DNA of 64,000 bases from Sphingomonas sp. SORGH_AS_0879 (GTDB lineage: Bacteria; Pseudomonadota; Alphaproteobacteria; Sphingomonadales; Sphingomonadaceae), in assembly GCF_030819175.1 (NCBI RefSeq), contig NZ_JAUTBJ010000002.1, forward strand, positions 2,056,001-2,120,000, in the 5' to 3' direction. Made by a program: the position numbers and the translations under genes. Below the pieces are notes generated by a model that worked only from the letters and a program-made list of their open reading frames with translations, did no database searches and was not told the origin of the DNA. Within the stretch, counting starts at the first letter, position 1; each line of letters begins with the position of its first letter. Shown one piece after another: positions 11,561-21,270 of the stretch.

Positions 11561-13801
11561 TTAGCGACCGAGATTGGTGAACGCCAGCGTCAACAGGAAG
11601 CTGTTGCCCGCCCGCGCGTCGCCCGTGTTCACATAGTCCCGCCGCCAGGTGAAGCCCAGGCGGAGGCAGTCATCCTCATATTGCACGCCCAGCCGGTGGC
11701 GAATCGGATCGAAGCCGTTGGACAGCGAAAGCGCGTCCTCGGCGCGGTCGGTCAGGTCGATCACGGTCGATCCGAAGGCCGACCAGAAGCGCGCGAACTG
11801 CACCCGCCCTGCCAGCCGGACTTCCTCGCGATCCTGCAAATCCTCGATCGATGTGAAGATGTTACGGTTCAACCGAAGATAGCCCGCCTGGAAATAGGTG
11901 GAGCGGGAGCCGACCGTCGCGTCGATCTCGTTCCGGCGGACCGCGAAGCTGTCCTTGTCCAGCCGGAAGCGGTGGGTCAGCGAGACGAAATCGCGGAACC
12001 GCAGCTCGGTCCGCCCGACGATATCCGACCACCGATCCGACAGGCCGGTGCCCGGATAGAGGATGGTCGGGCGGTCGTTCAGGCGAAAACTCTGCCCGAC
12101 GATCGTGTCGAAGGTGAAGCCGGGCAGGGTCAGCGCCCATTGCGCGCCATAGGTGATGCGGGTCGAATCCTCGAATCGGTCGTAACCGGGGAAGCGGTTC
12201 AGCGCGAAGAGGTTCGAGTCCTCCAGATCGACCGAGCGGGCATCCTCGTTCGGGATTTCGATATTCTTGATCTTGGGGCTGGCGACGATCTGCACGCGCG
12301 GGGTGAAGCGCTGGCTGCCGCCCCAAAGCTCACCGACGAACGGCCATTTCACATCGACCGCGACCGCGCCGATCGCGCGCCCCTGAAACCCTTCCAGCCC
12401 CTGATAGACGAGCGGGGTGGAGACGATGTTGTTGGAATTATAGGCATCGCCACGGCCATAGGCGGTGAAGGTCACCTCCTGGCCCCAGTTGGTCAGGCGG
12501 CGCAGGTCCCAGCGCAGGCTGGCGAAGGCGCGCTGCGTATCCTGGCCCGCCGTGCGGCTGATCGCCAGCGTGTTGAGCTGCATCTCGAACTTGCCGCCCA
12601 GCAGGCCGTCGTCGAAGCGGCGGCGATAGTCGACCTCTGGCAGGGCGATCGGCTGCTGACCCTGCGGATCGTTGACGCGCAGCGTTTCGACATACCAGCC
12701 GGTCAGCGAGAAATAGCTGTCCTTGTCGATATGTTCGAGGCTGGCGGTCGTGCGTAGCCGGTCGTCGCGCGAAATGTCGTAGCGACGCAGGAAGGTGCGG
12801 TCGGTGGTGATCCGCATCGACCCCGACAGGCTCCATTCGGGCGAGAACTGGTAGCGCCCGACCGCGTCCAGATAACCGCGAAACGCCTGGGTCGTGTCGG
12901 TCGGGTTCAGGGTGTTCAGGTCGTCGCTGCGGCGGCTGGCGGTGCCATAGCCGGTGACCCGGAACGCGCCCTTGGTGCTCAGCGCCTCATATTGCGCCTC
13001 CAGCATCGGCAGAACGGCGGTGAAGACATGGGGCGTGACGGTCAGCCCCCTGTTGGGCGCCAGCCGCCAGTAATAGGGGACCGCGACCTCGACCCCGTTG
13101 ACCCGGTCCAGCCGGATATCGGGGGTCAGGAAGCCGCTGTCGCCGCCCGGTCCGACCGGCGCGGACAGACGCGGCAGCGGGATGGTGGGCAGGCCGAACA
13201 GGTTCAGCCGCGCGCCGTTGAAATAGACGCGCTGACGGTCGGGGCGATAGGTGACGCGGACCGCCGTGATCTTCCATGACGGCTCCTTGGGGCAGCCTTC
13301 GGAGGTTTCGACGGCGCAGGGGGTATAGGCCGCGCGTTCCAGATTGACGGTGCCGTCCTGTTGCCGCGTGCCCCGGTCGGCGGCCAGGCGTCCGCCCTGT
13401 TCCAGCACGACCAGCATATTGTCGACCACGCCGTCCTTCAACGAATCGGTCAGCTCGATCTGGTCGCCATAGGCGATGTCGCCTTCGGGATTGGTGATGG
13501 CGATGTTGCCGGTCGCCAGCACCTTGCCCGTCTTGCGGTTCCAGGTGACCTTGTCGGCGCGCAGCCGCTCGCCCTCGCGGAACATGCGCACCTCGCCCGT
13601 GGCGGTGACGATGTCGGCGTTCAGGTCATATTCGAGCTGGTTGGCGCTGAACCGCACCTGATTGGGGTCTTCGGGCGCGGCCCCTTCCGACGGCGGCGGC
13701 GAGACGGCGCGGTCCTGAAGGTCCTGCGCGGCGGCGGGCGCGGGCGCCAGCAAGGCCAGGGACAGGGTGAAGGGCAGGGCGCTGCCGGTCAGAAGCGTCA
13801 T
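11561..13801 (-). CDS. lptD: LPS-assembly outer-membrane protein LptD
   Basis: LptD is the beta-barrel that inserts lipopolysaccharide into the outer leaflet, working with LptE. The 746-residue protein has a signal peptide (LPFTLSLALLAPAPAAAQ), an N-terminal OstA/LptA-like jellyroll domain (VRFSANQLEYDLNADIVTATGEVRM), and a large C-terminal barrel ending in an aromatic-poor but typical beta strand (LLTLAFTNLGR). A cysteine pair is visible near residue 170 (TPCAVETSEGC), and one further cysteine near the C-terminus (YEDDCLRLGF), consistent with the disulfides seen in the family. It heads the lptD-surA-pdxA-rsmA operon. The 182-base gap to the divergent pepA must hold the promoters. Confidence 0.95.
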   Translation of the reverse strand: MTLLTGSALPFTLSLALLAPAPAAAQDLQDRAVSPPPSEGAAPEDPNQVRFSANQLEYDLNADIVTATGEVRMFREGERLRADKVTWNRKTGKVLATGNIAITNPEGDIAYGDQIELTDSLKDGVVDNMLVVLEQGGRLAADRGTRQQDGTVNLERAAYTPCAVETSEGCPKEPSWKITAVRVTYRPDRQRVYFNGARLNLFGLPTIPLPRLSAPVGPGGDSGFLTPDIRLDRVNGVEVAVPYYWRLAPNRGLTVTPHVFTAVLPMLEAQYEALSTKGAFRVTGYGTASRRSDDLNTLNPTDTTQAFRGYLDAVGRYQFSPEWSLSGSMRITTDRTFLRRYDISRDDRLRTTASLEHIDKDSYFSLTGWYVETLRVNDPQGQQPIALPEVDYRRRFDDGLLGGKFEMQLNTLAISRTAGQDTQRAFASLRWDLRRLTNWGQEVTFTAYGRGDAYNSNNIVSTPLVYQGLEGFQGRAIGAVAVDVKWPFVGELWGGSQRFTPRVQIVASPKIKNIEIPNEDARSVDLEDSNLFALNRFPGYDRFEDSTRITYGAQWALTLPGFTFDTIVGQSFRLNDRPTILYPGTGLSDRWSDIVGRTELRFRDFVSLTHRFRLDKDSFAVRRNEIDATVGSRSTYFQAGYLRLNRNIFTSIEDLQDREEVRLAGRVQFARFWSAFGSTVIDLTDRAEDALSLSNGFDPIRHRLGVQYEDDCLRLGFTWRRDYVNTGDARAGNSFLLTLAFTNLGR

Positions 13802-13983
13802 TCGCAACACGATGATATCTGGTCCGATCCTTGCCGACACGAAGAGAAAGCCGCCCCGGGCAGGGCGACGCCGCTGAACGCCCGCCTATCGCATCACCGG
13901 CGGCTTGCTGCAATCGCGCGCTTGCCACCACGGACCAAGAGCCTAGATGATAGCAACTGTTACGAGTTCATCAGAGGGTTCCC

Positions 13984-15450
13984 ATGCAGATCGCCTTTAC
14001 TTCCACCGTCGACGCCAGCGACGTCCTCGTCGTCCCGATCTCGAAGGACGGCGGGTTTACCGGACCGGCGGGGGGCGAGAATATGGCGGCGATCGGCAAG
14101 GCCGCAGCCGAGGCGGCGAAGTTCAAGGGCGAGGCGGGATCGCTGGTCGAGGTCTATGTGCCCATCGACGGTGCCGTGCGCCGCGTCGTGATGCTGGGTG
14201 TCGGCGAGGGCAAGGACGCCGAATGGCGCAAGGCGGGCGGCGCGCTGACCGCCAAGCTGCTGACCAGCGCCGGCTCGGCTACGGTGCTGCTGACCGGGCT
14301 GGGCACCAAGCCCTCGGCCGACGCCATCGCGGGATTTGCAGGGGCGGCGGTCCAGCGCGGCTGGCGTCATGACGTGTACCGGACCAAGCTGCCCGAAACG
14401 TCCAAGCCGACGCTGACCCGCATTGCGATCGTCGATGCCGGGGCGGATGCCGAAGCGGCCTTCGCCCGCGTCCATGCGGTCAATGGCGGGCTGGAGCTGA
14501 CCCGGACCTTGGTGTCCGAGCCGCCGAACAAGCTCTACCCCGAAACCTTCGTCGAACGCGTGCTGGCCGATGTCGACGGGCTCGGCCTGGAAGTCACCGT
14601 TCTGGACGAAGCGCAGATGCGCGACCTGGGCATGGGCGCGCTGCTGGGCGTCAGCCAGGGTTCGGTGCGCGAGGGGCGGCTGCTGGTCCTCAAGTGGAAT
14701 GGCGGCGATGTGGGTGCCGAGACGCTGGCGCTGGTCGGCAAGGGCGTGACCTTCGACACCGGCGGCATCTCGATCAAGCCCGCTGCGGGCATGGAAGACA
14801 TGAAGTGGGACATGGGCGGCGCGGGTGCCGTGGCGGGCGCGATGAAGGCGATCGCCGCGCGCAAGGCCAAGGCCAATGTCGTCGGCGTCATGGGGCTGGT
14901 CGAGAATATGCCCGACGGCAATGCGCAGCGTCCCGGTGACGTCGTCACCTCGATGTCGGGCCAGACGATCGAGGTCATCAACACCGACGCGGAAGGTCGC
15001 CTGGTGCTGTGCGATGCACTGACCTGGGTCCAAAAGGTGCATGCGCCCTCGACCATCGTCGATCTCGCGACGCTGACCGGTGCGATGATCATCAGTCTGG
15101 GCAGCGAGCATGGCGGCCTGTTCGCCAACGACGACTCGCTGGCCGACGCACTGCTGGCGGCGGGTCGCGAGACGGGCGAGAAGCTGTGGCGCTTCCCGCT
15201 GGCAGATGCCTATGACAAGCTGATCGACAGCCAGATCGCGGACATGAAGAATGTCGGCCCGCGCGGTGGCGGCTCGATCACGGCGGCGCAGTTCCTGAAG
15301 CGCTATATCAATGAGGGCGTCGCCTGGGCGCATCTCGATATCGCGGGCATGGTCTGGTCGGACAAGCCGGGCGTCAACCATGACAAGGGCGCGACCGGCT
15401 ATGGCGTGCGTCTGCTCGACCGGTTCGTCGCCGACCGGTTCGAGGCCTGA
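13984..15450 (+). CDS. pepA: Leucyl aminopeptidase
   Basis: A cytosolic M17-family zinc/manganese aminopeptidase of 488 residues that releases N-terminal amino acids from peptides. The N-terminal macro-like domain (residues 1-160) is followed by the catalytic domain with metal-binding and active-site motifs: LVGKGVTFDTGGISIKP, the signature NTDAEGRL, and GSITAAQFLKRY. Its length and motif order are normal. holC follows closely, an order also found in enterobacteria. In E. coli PepA also binds DNA in plasmid resolution; nothing here shows that role. Confidence 0.96.
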   Translation: MQIAFTSTVDASDVLVVPISKDGGFTGPAGGENMAAIGKAAAEAAKFKGEAGSLVEVYVPIDGAVRRVVMLGVGEGKDAEWRKAGGALTAKLLTSAGSATVLLTGLGTKPSADAIAGFAGAAVQRGWRHDVYRTKLPETSKPTLTRIAIVDAGADAEAAFARVHAVNGGLELTRTLVSEPPNKLYPETFVERVLADVDGLGLEVTVLDEAQMRDLGMGALLGVSQGSVREGRLLVLKWNGGDVGAETLALVGKGVTFDTGGISIKPAAGMEDMKWDMGGAGAVAGAMKAIAARKAKANVVGVMGLVENMPDGNAQRPGDVVTSMSGQTIEVINTDAEGRLVLCDALTWVQKVHAPSTIVDLATLTGAMIISLGSEHGGLFANDDSLADALLAAGRETGEKLWRFPLADAYDKLIDSQIADMKNVGPRGGGSITAAQFLKRYINEGVAWAHLDIAGMVWSDKPGVNHDKGATGYGVRLLDRFVADRFEA

Positions 15451-15470
15451 CCGACGGGGGCGGCGCGGTC

Positions 15471-15911
15471 ATGCAGGTCGACTTCTATCATCTGACGATC
15501 GCGCCGCTCGACCGGTTGTTGCCCGTCATTGCCGAGCGGGTGATGGCGGGGGGCAACCGCCTGCTGATCGTCAGCGCCGATGCGGGCCAGCGCGCTGCGC
15601 TCGACCGGCAATTGTGGACGATCCCGCCGGACGGCTTCCTGCCCCATGCGCAGGCGGGCGAGGGCGACGATGCCGCGCAGCCGGTGCTGATCGCCCCCGA
15701 CACGAAGGCGACGAACGGCGCGCGGCATGTGGCGCTGGCCGATGGGATATGGCGCGACGAGGCGCTGGACTTCGACCGGGCCTTCCACTTCTTCGACGGC
15801 GACCGGATCGGCGAGGCACGCACCGCCTGGCGCACGCTCGCCGATCGGGAGGGGGTGGAGCGCCGTTACTGGAAACAGAACGACCAAGGCCGCTGGGAAC
15901 AGGCGGCCTGA
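15471..15911 (+). CDS. holC: DNA polymerase III subunit chi
   Basis: The chi subunit links the clamp-loader complex to single-strand-binding protein during replication. The 146-residue protein shows the family start (MQVDFYHLTIAPLDRLLPVI), a Rossmann-like fold (NRLLIVSADAGQRAALDRQL) and the characteristic FDRAFHFFDGD region. The C-terminal segment ERRYWKQNDQGRWEQ is typical of alphaproteobacterial chi. It lies 20 bases after pepA on the same strand, so they are probably co-transcribed. Confidence 0.92.
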   Translation: MQVDFYHLTIAPLDRLLPVIAERVMAGGNRLLIVSADAGQRAALDRQLWTIPPDGFLPHAQAGEGDDAAQPVLIAPDTKATNGARHVALADGIWRDEALDFDRAFHFFDGDRIGEARTAWRTLADREGVERRYWKQNDQGRWEQAA

Positions 15912-15930
15912 CCCTGTCAGGGCAGGCGGT

Positions 15931-15954
15931 GCGGGCCGGAAAGCTCCGGCCCGC
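15931..15954. terminator. Bidirectional hairpin between holC and the ABC gene
   Basis: A perfect ten-base-pair inverted repeat (GCGGGCCGGA-AAGC-TCCGGCCCGC) fills the gap between two convergent genes and can terminate transcription from either side. Confidence 0.7.
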
Positions 15955-15963
15955 GACCTACCC

Positions 15964-17688
15964 TCACGCCGGTCGCTGATCCTCCAGCAATTGCAGGATC
16001 TGCCCGCGCGGCCCGAATGCGCCGATCGTGCCGTTCTGCATGTGCATGATATGGTCGACCCGGTTGAGCAGCGGCGGGCGGTGCGTGACCACGATCACGA
16101 TGCTGCCCTCGTCGCACATGTCGGCGATGAGCTCGGCCAGCATCTGCTCGCCATCGCCGTCCATGTTGGAGGTCGGATCGTCGAGCAGGAGCAGGAACGG
16201 CTTGCCGAAGACCGCGCGCGCCACCGCGATACGCTGGCGCATACCGGCGGGCAGGGTCAGTCCGTCCCGACCGACGATGGTCTCATAGCCTTCGGGCAGG
16301 CGCAGGATGAGGTCATGCACCCCGGCGCGCCGGGCGGCGGCGATGATCGCGTCGGTGGAGGCAGCCGCATCGAAGCGCGCGATATTCTGCGCCACGGTGC
16401 CGTCGATCAGCTCGATATGCTGCGGCACATAGCCGATATATTTGCCGAGTTCCTCGGTATCCCATTGATCGAGCGACGCACCGTCGAGGCGGATCACGCC
16501 GCGCGCCGCCGGCCAGACCCCGGCCAGCGCGTGGAGCAACGCGGTCTTGCCCGAGCCGGTGACGCCCATGATGCCCAGCGAGTCCCCGGCGTTCAGGATG
16601 ATGCCGATATTGCTGACCACCGGACGCTGGGCGCCGGGTGCGACGACGAAAAGCTGGTCGGTCGACATCTCGGCCTGCGGGCGGGGGAGCAGCGTGGTGA
16701 CGTCGCGCAAGGGCAACTGGCCGAGCAGAATGTTGAGACGGTCGAGTGCCCCGCGTGCCGTCTTCACCCCGCCCCATCCGCTGACCACCTGATCGAGCGG
16801 CGCGAGCAACTGATAGAGCAGCAGCGCCGCGATCAGCGCGGTGCTCCAGGCCGCCCGGTCGCTGAACGCCAGACCGGCACCGATGGACAACAGGACGATG
16901 AACAGCATCAGGCGAACGCCGCGCGCCGCGCCCGCCAGCCCGACCGAACGCCGGTGCAGCGCCCGTTCGGTCAGGATGGTGTCCTGCGCCATGCCCAGCC
17001 AACGCTGGCGCAGGCGGCTTTCCATCCCCATGGCGCGTGCGGTCAGCGCGTGGCGGCGCCCTTCCTCCGCCGACAGCCACCGCAGCGGGCGCATCTCGGC
17101 CAGCCATTCGGCCCGCCGCCCCGCCGATCCGCCCATCGCCCAGCCGACCAGCCCGGTCACGACCATCGCGGCCAGACCCGCGACGCCCAGCCAGACATGC
17201 AGCGCGAACAACATGATGAGCGCGATCGGCGCGACGCACAGGTCGATCAGCGCGGCGGGCATGGGGCCGGTCAGGAAATGGCGCAACCGGTCGGCGTCAT
17301 GCACGGGGCCGAGGCCATCGCCCTCCAGCACCCCGGTCCGCGCGACGAAGGCGACGCCGTCATGGACGCGCGGCGCAAGCTGCTGATCCACCGCGCCCGC
17401 CACGTCGAAGAGCAGCCGCGCGCGCAGGGTATCGAGCAGCCCGAACACGCCGTACAGCACGACACCCAGCAACAGCAGGCCCCAAAGGGTCGCGACATTG
17501 CGCCCCGGCACCGCCGCATCGGCCAGCACGCCGACCAGCAGCGCACCGAACATCAGCATGAGTTGCAGCACGACGCCGATCGCGACCGCCGCGATCACCC
17601 CGCGCCGCAAGGTCGAGGACAGGACCGCGCGGTCGTCCGGTGCGGCCGACAAGGCCGATGTACTCTCACCCCAGATGACTCGTGCCAT
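15964..17688 (-). CDS. Type I secretion-type ABC exporter with atypical nucleotide-binding domain
   Basis: A 574-residue half-size ABC exporter (membrane domain plus ATPase) of the PrtD/AtrD type, without an N-terminal peptidase. Several membrane segments are visible in the first 300 residues. The ATPase has a normal Walker A (GVTGSGKT, around residue 375) and Q-loop (IGYVPQ). Its signature reads LPAGMRQR instead of LSGGQ, and its Walker B reads LLLLDDPTSN, with Asp where the catalytic Glu is expected. The H-loop (VVTHRP) is kept. It stands alone: no HlyD or TolC gene is adjacent, but a complete set lies 2-7 kb away. ATP turnover may be slow or asymmetric, for example as the weaker half of a heterodimer. 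The start at MARVIWGES was chosen by similarity. Confidence 0.85.
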   Translation of the reverse strand: MARVIWGESTSALSAAPDDRAVLSSTLRRGVIAAVAIGVVLQLMLMFGALLVGVLADAAVPGRNVATLWGLLLLGVVLYGVFGLLDTLRARLLFDVAGAVDQQLAPRVHDGVAFVARTGVLEGDGLGPVHDADRLRHFLTGPMPAALIDLCVAPIALIMLFALHVWLGVAGLAAMVVTGLVGWAMGGSAGRRAEWLAEMRPLRWLSAEEGRRHALTARAMGMESRLRQRWLGMAQDTILTERALHRRSVGLAGAARGVRLMLFIVLLSIGAGLAFSDRAAWSTALIAALLLYQLLAPLDQVVSGWGGVKTARGALDRLNILLGQLPLRDVTTLLPRPQAEMSTDQLFVVAPGAQRPVVSNIGIILNAGDSLGIMGVTGSGKTALLHALAGVWPAARGVIRLDGASLDQWDTEELGKYIGYVPQHIELIDGTVAQNIARFDAAASTDAIIAAARRAGVHDLILRLPEGYETIVGRDGLTLPAGMRQRIAVARAVFGKPFLLLLDDPTSNMDGDGEQMLAELIADMCDEGSIVIVVTHRPPLLNRVDHIMHMQNGTIGAFGPRGQILQLLEDQRPA

Positions 17689-17829
17689 GCGTATTTGGTC
17701 CCCTATAGTGGCCCGGCTGTAACACGGCGTCCTGCACTCCGACAGCGGCGGCGGGCGGCGAAGACGGCTCGGTTTGACACGGTTTGCGGCCCTTCTATAG
17801 CCCGCAAGCGATTGGCAAGGGGGCAATGA

Positions 17830-18789
17830 TTGAAACGGCTCGCGCTGATGGCCGGCTGGATGCTTCTGGCCCTGGCATGGGGGCTGGCGCTTTGCCCGGT
17901 GGTGGGGCGGGTCTGGCCGCTGGTGGACGCCTTCGCCTCCTTCCTGCCGCTGGCGCTGGTGCCGCTGGTCGCGGCACTCGCGATATCGCCGCATCGTCGG
18001 CGAGCGGTGTTCCTGGCACCGGCGGCCGGGGCGTTGCTGTTGATCGCGTGGCCGATCGTCAGCGCAGTCTCCGAGAGGCCATCTGTGGGCACAATCCCGG
18101 CCGGGGCGACGCGGATCGTTCTGGTGACCCACAATCTGCACGGCGGGCGGACCAGCCCCGATCGCGCCGCGCGGGTGCTGATCGAGAGCGGCGCGGACGT
18201 GCTGCTGCTTCAGGAAGCGACCGGGGCCGAGCCCTTGTTCGCGCGATTGTCGCGGGTCTTTCCCTATCGCAGCGCGTGTCGGGGTTGTCAGTTGGCGATC
18301 CTGTCACGTCTGCCGATGGGGCCGGTTCGCTGGCGGCTGCCCGCGCGTGGGGGCGGACTGGTCGGCCCAGCGCTCTTCCGGGCCGAGGTCCCGCTCGATC
18401 GGGTCGGGACTCTGACCGTCGCGACCGTCCATGCGCCATGGCCCTTTCCGCCGGGACCGCAGGCGCGGTTCCGATCGTCGCTGATCGATGCCGTTCGACA
18501 GGGGGCGAGCGATCATCTGGTGCTGACCGGCGACTTCAACCTGACCCCCTGGGGGCGGGGCATGGCGATGCTCGATCAAGGGTTGCGCCCAATGACGCGG
18601 GTGACGCGCACGCTGTTCAGCTTCCCCGCGCGCGTCGGCGGACGGGATTGGCCGTTGCCGCTGCTGCCGATCGATCAGATTTTCGTCGGGCGCGGGGTCA
18701 TCGCCGGACGGGTCGACACGCTGCCCCATACCGGCTCGGACCATCGTGCGGTGCGGGCCGAGCTCTACGTCCTGCCAGACCCGGCCTGA
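17830..18789 (+). CDS. Membrane-anchored endonuclease/exonuclease/phosphatase family protein
   Basis: A 319-residue protein with two or three N-terminal membrane segments (about residues 7-80) and a C-terminal EEP fold. The EEP motifs are visible: THNLHGG (metal-binding Asn), LLLQEA (catalytic Glu), TVATVHAPWPF, LTGDFNLTPWG (Asp/Asn pair) and TGSDHRAV (Asp-His). All key residues appear present, so it is probably an active phosphodiesterase or phosphatase; the substrate (nucleic acid, phospholipid or sugar phosphate) cannot be told. It starts with TTG at 17830; a later ATG (MAGWMLL) is possible. It is divergent from the atypical ABC gene. Confidence 0.8.
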   Translation: MKRLALMAGWMLLALAWGLALCPVVGRVWPLVDAFASFLPLALVPLVAALAISPHRRRAVFLAPAAGALLLIAWPIVSAVSERPSVGTIPAGATRIVLVTHNLHGGRTSPDRAARVLIESGADVLLLQEATGAEPLFARLSRVFPYRSACRGCQLAILSRLPMGPVRWRLPARGGGLVGPALFRAEVPLDRVGTLTVATVHAPWPFPPGPQARFRSSLIDAVRQGASDHLVLTGDFNLTPWGRGMAMLDQGLRPMTRVTRTLFSFPARVGGRDWPLPLLPIDQIFVGRGVIAGRVDTLPHTGSDHRAVRAELYVLPDPA

Positions 18790-18795
18790 CCGCGA

Positions 18796-19551
18796 TCAGC
18801 GCTTGAGCGCGCGGTCCATCATGAAGGCGATCTTGCGGCGCATCCGGTCCGTCCGCAGACGCATCTTGGCGGCGCGCGTCTGTTTACCCGCAAAGCGCGC
18901 CGGACCGATGGTGGAGGGGCGATAGGCCTCCATGATGGGAAAGGGGAAGAGGCAGCGATTGGGAATGCCGTTCTCCCAGAAGCGATCCGTCTGATCGTCG
19001 ATCGGGCGGACCGCGTCATTGTAGAGTTCCAGGAAGCGCGCAGCGGCCTTCTTGGTGATGAAATAGCCCTGCGCACCATAAGGCTTGCCGTAGAGGCGCA
19101 CGACGTAGAAGCCCGGAACCGGCCAGTTGCGGCGATCGGGCAGATGCGGCGAGGGGAGTTTGTAGAAGAGCTTCAGATACTCCATCCCCTCGGCGGCATA
19201 GTCGATCGCGCAAAGCATCCGGATGGCCGCCCAGTCGGCGATGACATCGTCCTCCAGGATCAGATACTGGTTGGTCGTCGGGTCCGCCACCAATTGCCGC
19301 CAGAGTGCGGCATGGCTGGAATAGACGCCGATCTCGCCGGGTTGCAGCGGACGGCCATGATGGCGGATCGCGGCGGCCTCGTCATAATGGATGCCGACCG
19401 GTTCGCGATGCGCGTCGAAGAACCGCCAGTCGAGTGCCTGCCCCTCGATCGAGCGGGAAAAGGCCTCCCGCCGATCGGTGGCGCTCGTCAGGCTGATGAC
19501 GTGGATCGGCGTCGTCATGGCGCTTTCCGTACGCGCATCGGTCTTGGCCAC
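18796..19551 (-). CDS. Glycosyltransferase family 25 (LPS/surface glycan type)
   Basis: A 251-residue GT25 enzyme, the family of LPS beta-galactosyl/glucosyl transferases such as LgtB/LpsA. Motifs seen are the N-terminal IHVISLTSATDRREAF, the central GEIGVYSSHAALWRQL, the DxD-like LILEDDVIADW, and GAQGYFITKKAAARFLE. It begins with GTG, which has AAGGA a few bases upstream; an internal ATG (MTTPIHVI) is also possible. It is the last gene of a leftward operon after the type I secretion genes, separated from tolC by 41 bases. This suggests that glycosylation and protein secretion are linked here. Confidence 0.85.
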   Translation of the reverse strand: MAKTDARTESAMTTPIHVISLTSATDRREAFSRSIEGQALDWRFFDAHREPVGIHYDEAAAIRHHGRPLQPGEIGVYSSHAALWRQLVADPTTNQYLILEDDVIADWAAIRMLCAIDYAAEGMEYLKLFYKLPSPHLPDRRNWPVPGFYVVRLYGKPYGAQGYFITKKAAARFLELYNDAVRPIDDQTDRFWENGIPNRCLFPFPIMEAYRPSTIGPARFAGKQTRAAKMRLRTDRMRRKIAFMMDRALKR

Positions 19552-19592
19552 AGGCTATCCTTTTCGTCTGGCGATCGACGGGTGCGGTGCGA

Positions 19593-21254
19593 TCAGCGCC
19601 CCATCCGTGGTTTCACGATAGCGGGGCTGGCGGGCGTCGTCACCGGGGGAGCGGGCGGCACCTCCAGCGGAACGACCGCCGTGTCGACGCGCAGCGCGCC
19701 GGAGGGATCGCGGATCGGGCGTTCGTCGCGGATGACGTTGCCGCTGACCAGATTGTCCGCCCCTGACAGCAGCGGGGTCAGCAACGGCACGTCGCCGCGC
19801 CGCTTCACGCGATCGAAATTGGCGTTGGTGTCATAGGCGGGCAGGCCGGTAATCAGCTTGGGCGCTTCCAGATTGCCCATCGCCGACAGAAGCTGTGCGC
19901 GGGCGATATATTCGCTCGCCTCGGCGGTGGCATAGCTGGTGCGGATGTTGAGCAGGTCGCGCGCCAGGTCGAGCACGTCGAGCGTGGTGCGGTCGCCCGC
20001 CTTTTCCTGGATGACCGCACCATCATAGGCCGCCTGCGCCGCCGCCGACGCGGCACGCAGATGTTCGAGCGAGGCGAGCGCGGCGCGATGCGCGTCCCAG
20101 GCCTGCGCCACCGACTGCCGCGTCTCGCGCAAGGCGGCGTCGACCAGTCGCCAATCGGCGTCATTCTGCTGCCGCGCCCGCTCGATCGACAGGCGGCGCA
20201 CGCCCGAATCGATCAGCGGCATGGTGACGACCACCGAGGAGCGCAGATCGGTCGTGCGAAGCTGGTTCTGATAGAGGTTGGTGGGACCATAGGTGCCGCT
20301 GCTCTCCAGCGACACGTTCGGGTTGCGCTCCGCCTTGGCGGCGGCGACGGCGGCGCGCGACGCCTTCTCGCGCGACTGGGCGCCGCGGATGATCGGGCTG
20401 CCATTCTCCGCAATGCCATAGGCCGCTTCGAGCGAACCGACGCCCAGTGCGATCTGCGGCGGCGCGCTCAGCTCGCCCGGAAGACCGCCCGTCGCCTGGA
20501 GGAAGAGGGCCTGGCTCGCCCCCAATTGTCCTTGGGCGTTCAGCAACTGCGCCCGACCGAATTCGACGCGGGTCTGCACCTGCTGCAAGTCGCTGGAGGT
20601 GATGTCGCGGACCGCGAAACGCGCGCGCCCGTCGCTATACTGGCGTTCGAGCAACGCGAGGTTCTGCCGGGCCAGTTCCACGATGTTGCGGTCGCGGATC
20701 ACCCCGACATAGGCGGAGATGACGTCGAACATGGTCGACGCCTCGACCAGCCGGAGCTGTTCGCGCTCCAGTGCGATCTGGGCCAGTGCGTTCTGCTCCT
20801 GCGAGGCACGGCGACCGAAGGACAGGACCGGCTGCGAGAAGATGATCTGCGCGGTGCTGGAGAACCCCTCCGGTCGGTTGAACAGACCGGGGAAGATCTC
20901 GCTGCGGGTACGGGTGAACTGGTGTGAGCCCTGGAGCGTGACCTGCGGGCCGTAATTGGCGCGCGCCAGCGGGTAGAGCGTGTCGACCGACTTCAGGGTC
21001 GAGCGCTCCGCCACCAGCGTCGGATTGCTCCAATAGGCGCGCGCGATCGCGGCCTCCAGCGTGGTCAGCGTCGGCGTCGCATTGGCGGCCAGCGTGCCTT
21101 CCGGCGTCTCGCGCGGCAGTTGCGGCTCCAGCGGCTGCGGCATGCCGGCGGCGGTCGGAACCTGCGCCAGCGCCACGCCCGATGCCGACCCCATCAGGGC
21201 CAGGATCGTCAATCCGGCGCATACCCCCAGCGCCTTCCCCCTGTTCACCATCAT
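19593..21254 (-). CDS. TolC-family outer-membrane channel of a type I secretion system
   Basis: A 553-residue outer-membrane efflux protein. It has a signal peptide (GVCAGLTILALMGSASGVALAQ), two repeated coiled-coil/beta halves (about residues 60-260 and 275-480), and a proline-rich extension of about 60 residues at the C-terminus (EVPPAPPVTTPASPAIV) that is longer than in E. coli TolC. It lies 16 bases downstream of the HlyD gene in the same operon, so it is the dedicated exit duct for the adjacent ABC exporter. Confidence 0.9.
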   Translation of the reverse strand: MMVNRGKALGVCAGLTILALMGSASGVALAQVPTAAGMPQPLEPQLPRETPEGTLAANATPTLTTLEAAIARAYWSNPTLVAERSTLKSVDTLYPLARANYGPQVTLQGSHQFTRTRSEIFPGLFNRPEGFSSTAQIIFSQPVLSFGRRASQEQNALAQIALEREQLRLVEASTMFDVISAYVGVIRDRNIVELARQNLALLERQYSDGRARFAVRDITSSDLQQVQTRVEFGRAQLLNAQGQLGASQALFLQATGGLPGELSAPPQIALGVGSLEAAYGIAENGSPIIRGAQSREKASRAAVAAAKAERNPNVSLESSGTYGPTNLYQNQLRTTDLRSSVVVTMPLIDSGVRRLSIERARQQNDADWRLVDAALRETRQSVAQAWDAHRAALASLEHLRAASAAAQAAYDGAVIQEKAGDRTTLDVLDLARDLLNIRTSYATAEASEYIARAQLLSAMGNLEAPKLITGLPAYDTNANFDRVKRRGDVPLLTPLLSGADNLVSGNVIRDERPIRDPSGALRVDTAVVPLEVPPAPPVTTPASPAIVKPRMGR

Positions 21255-21270
21255 TGCCCCACTCCGTATC

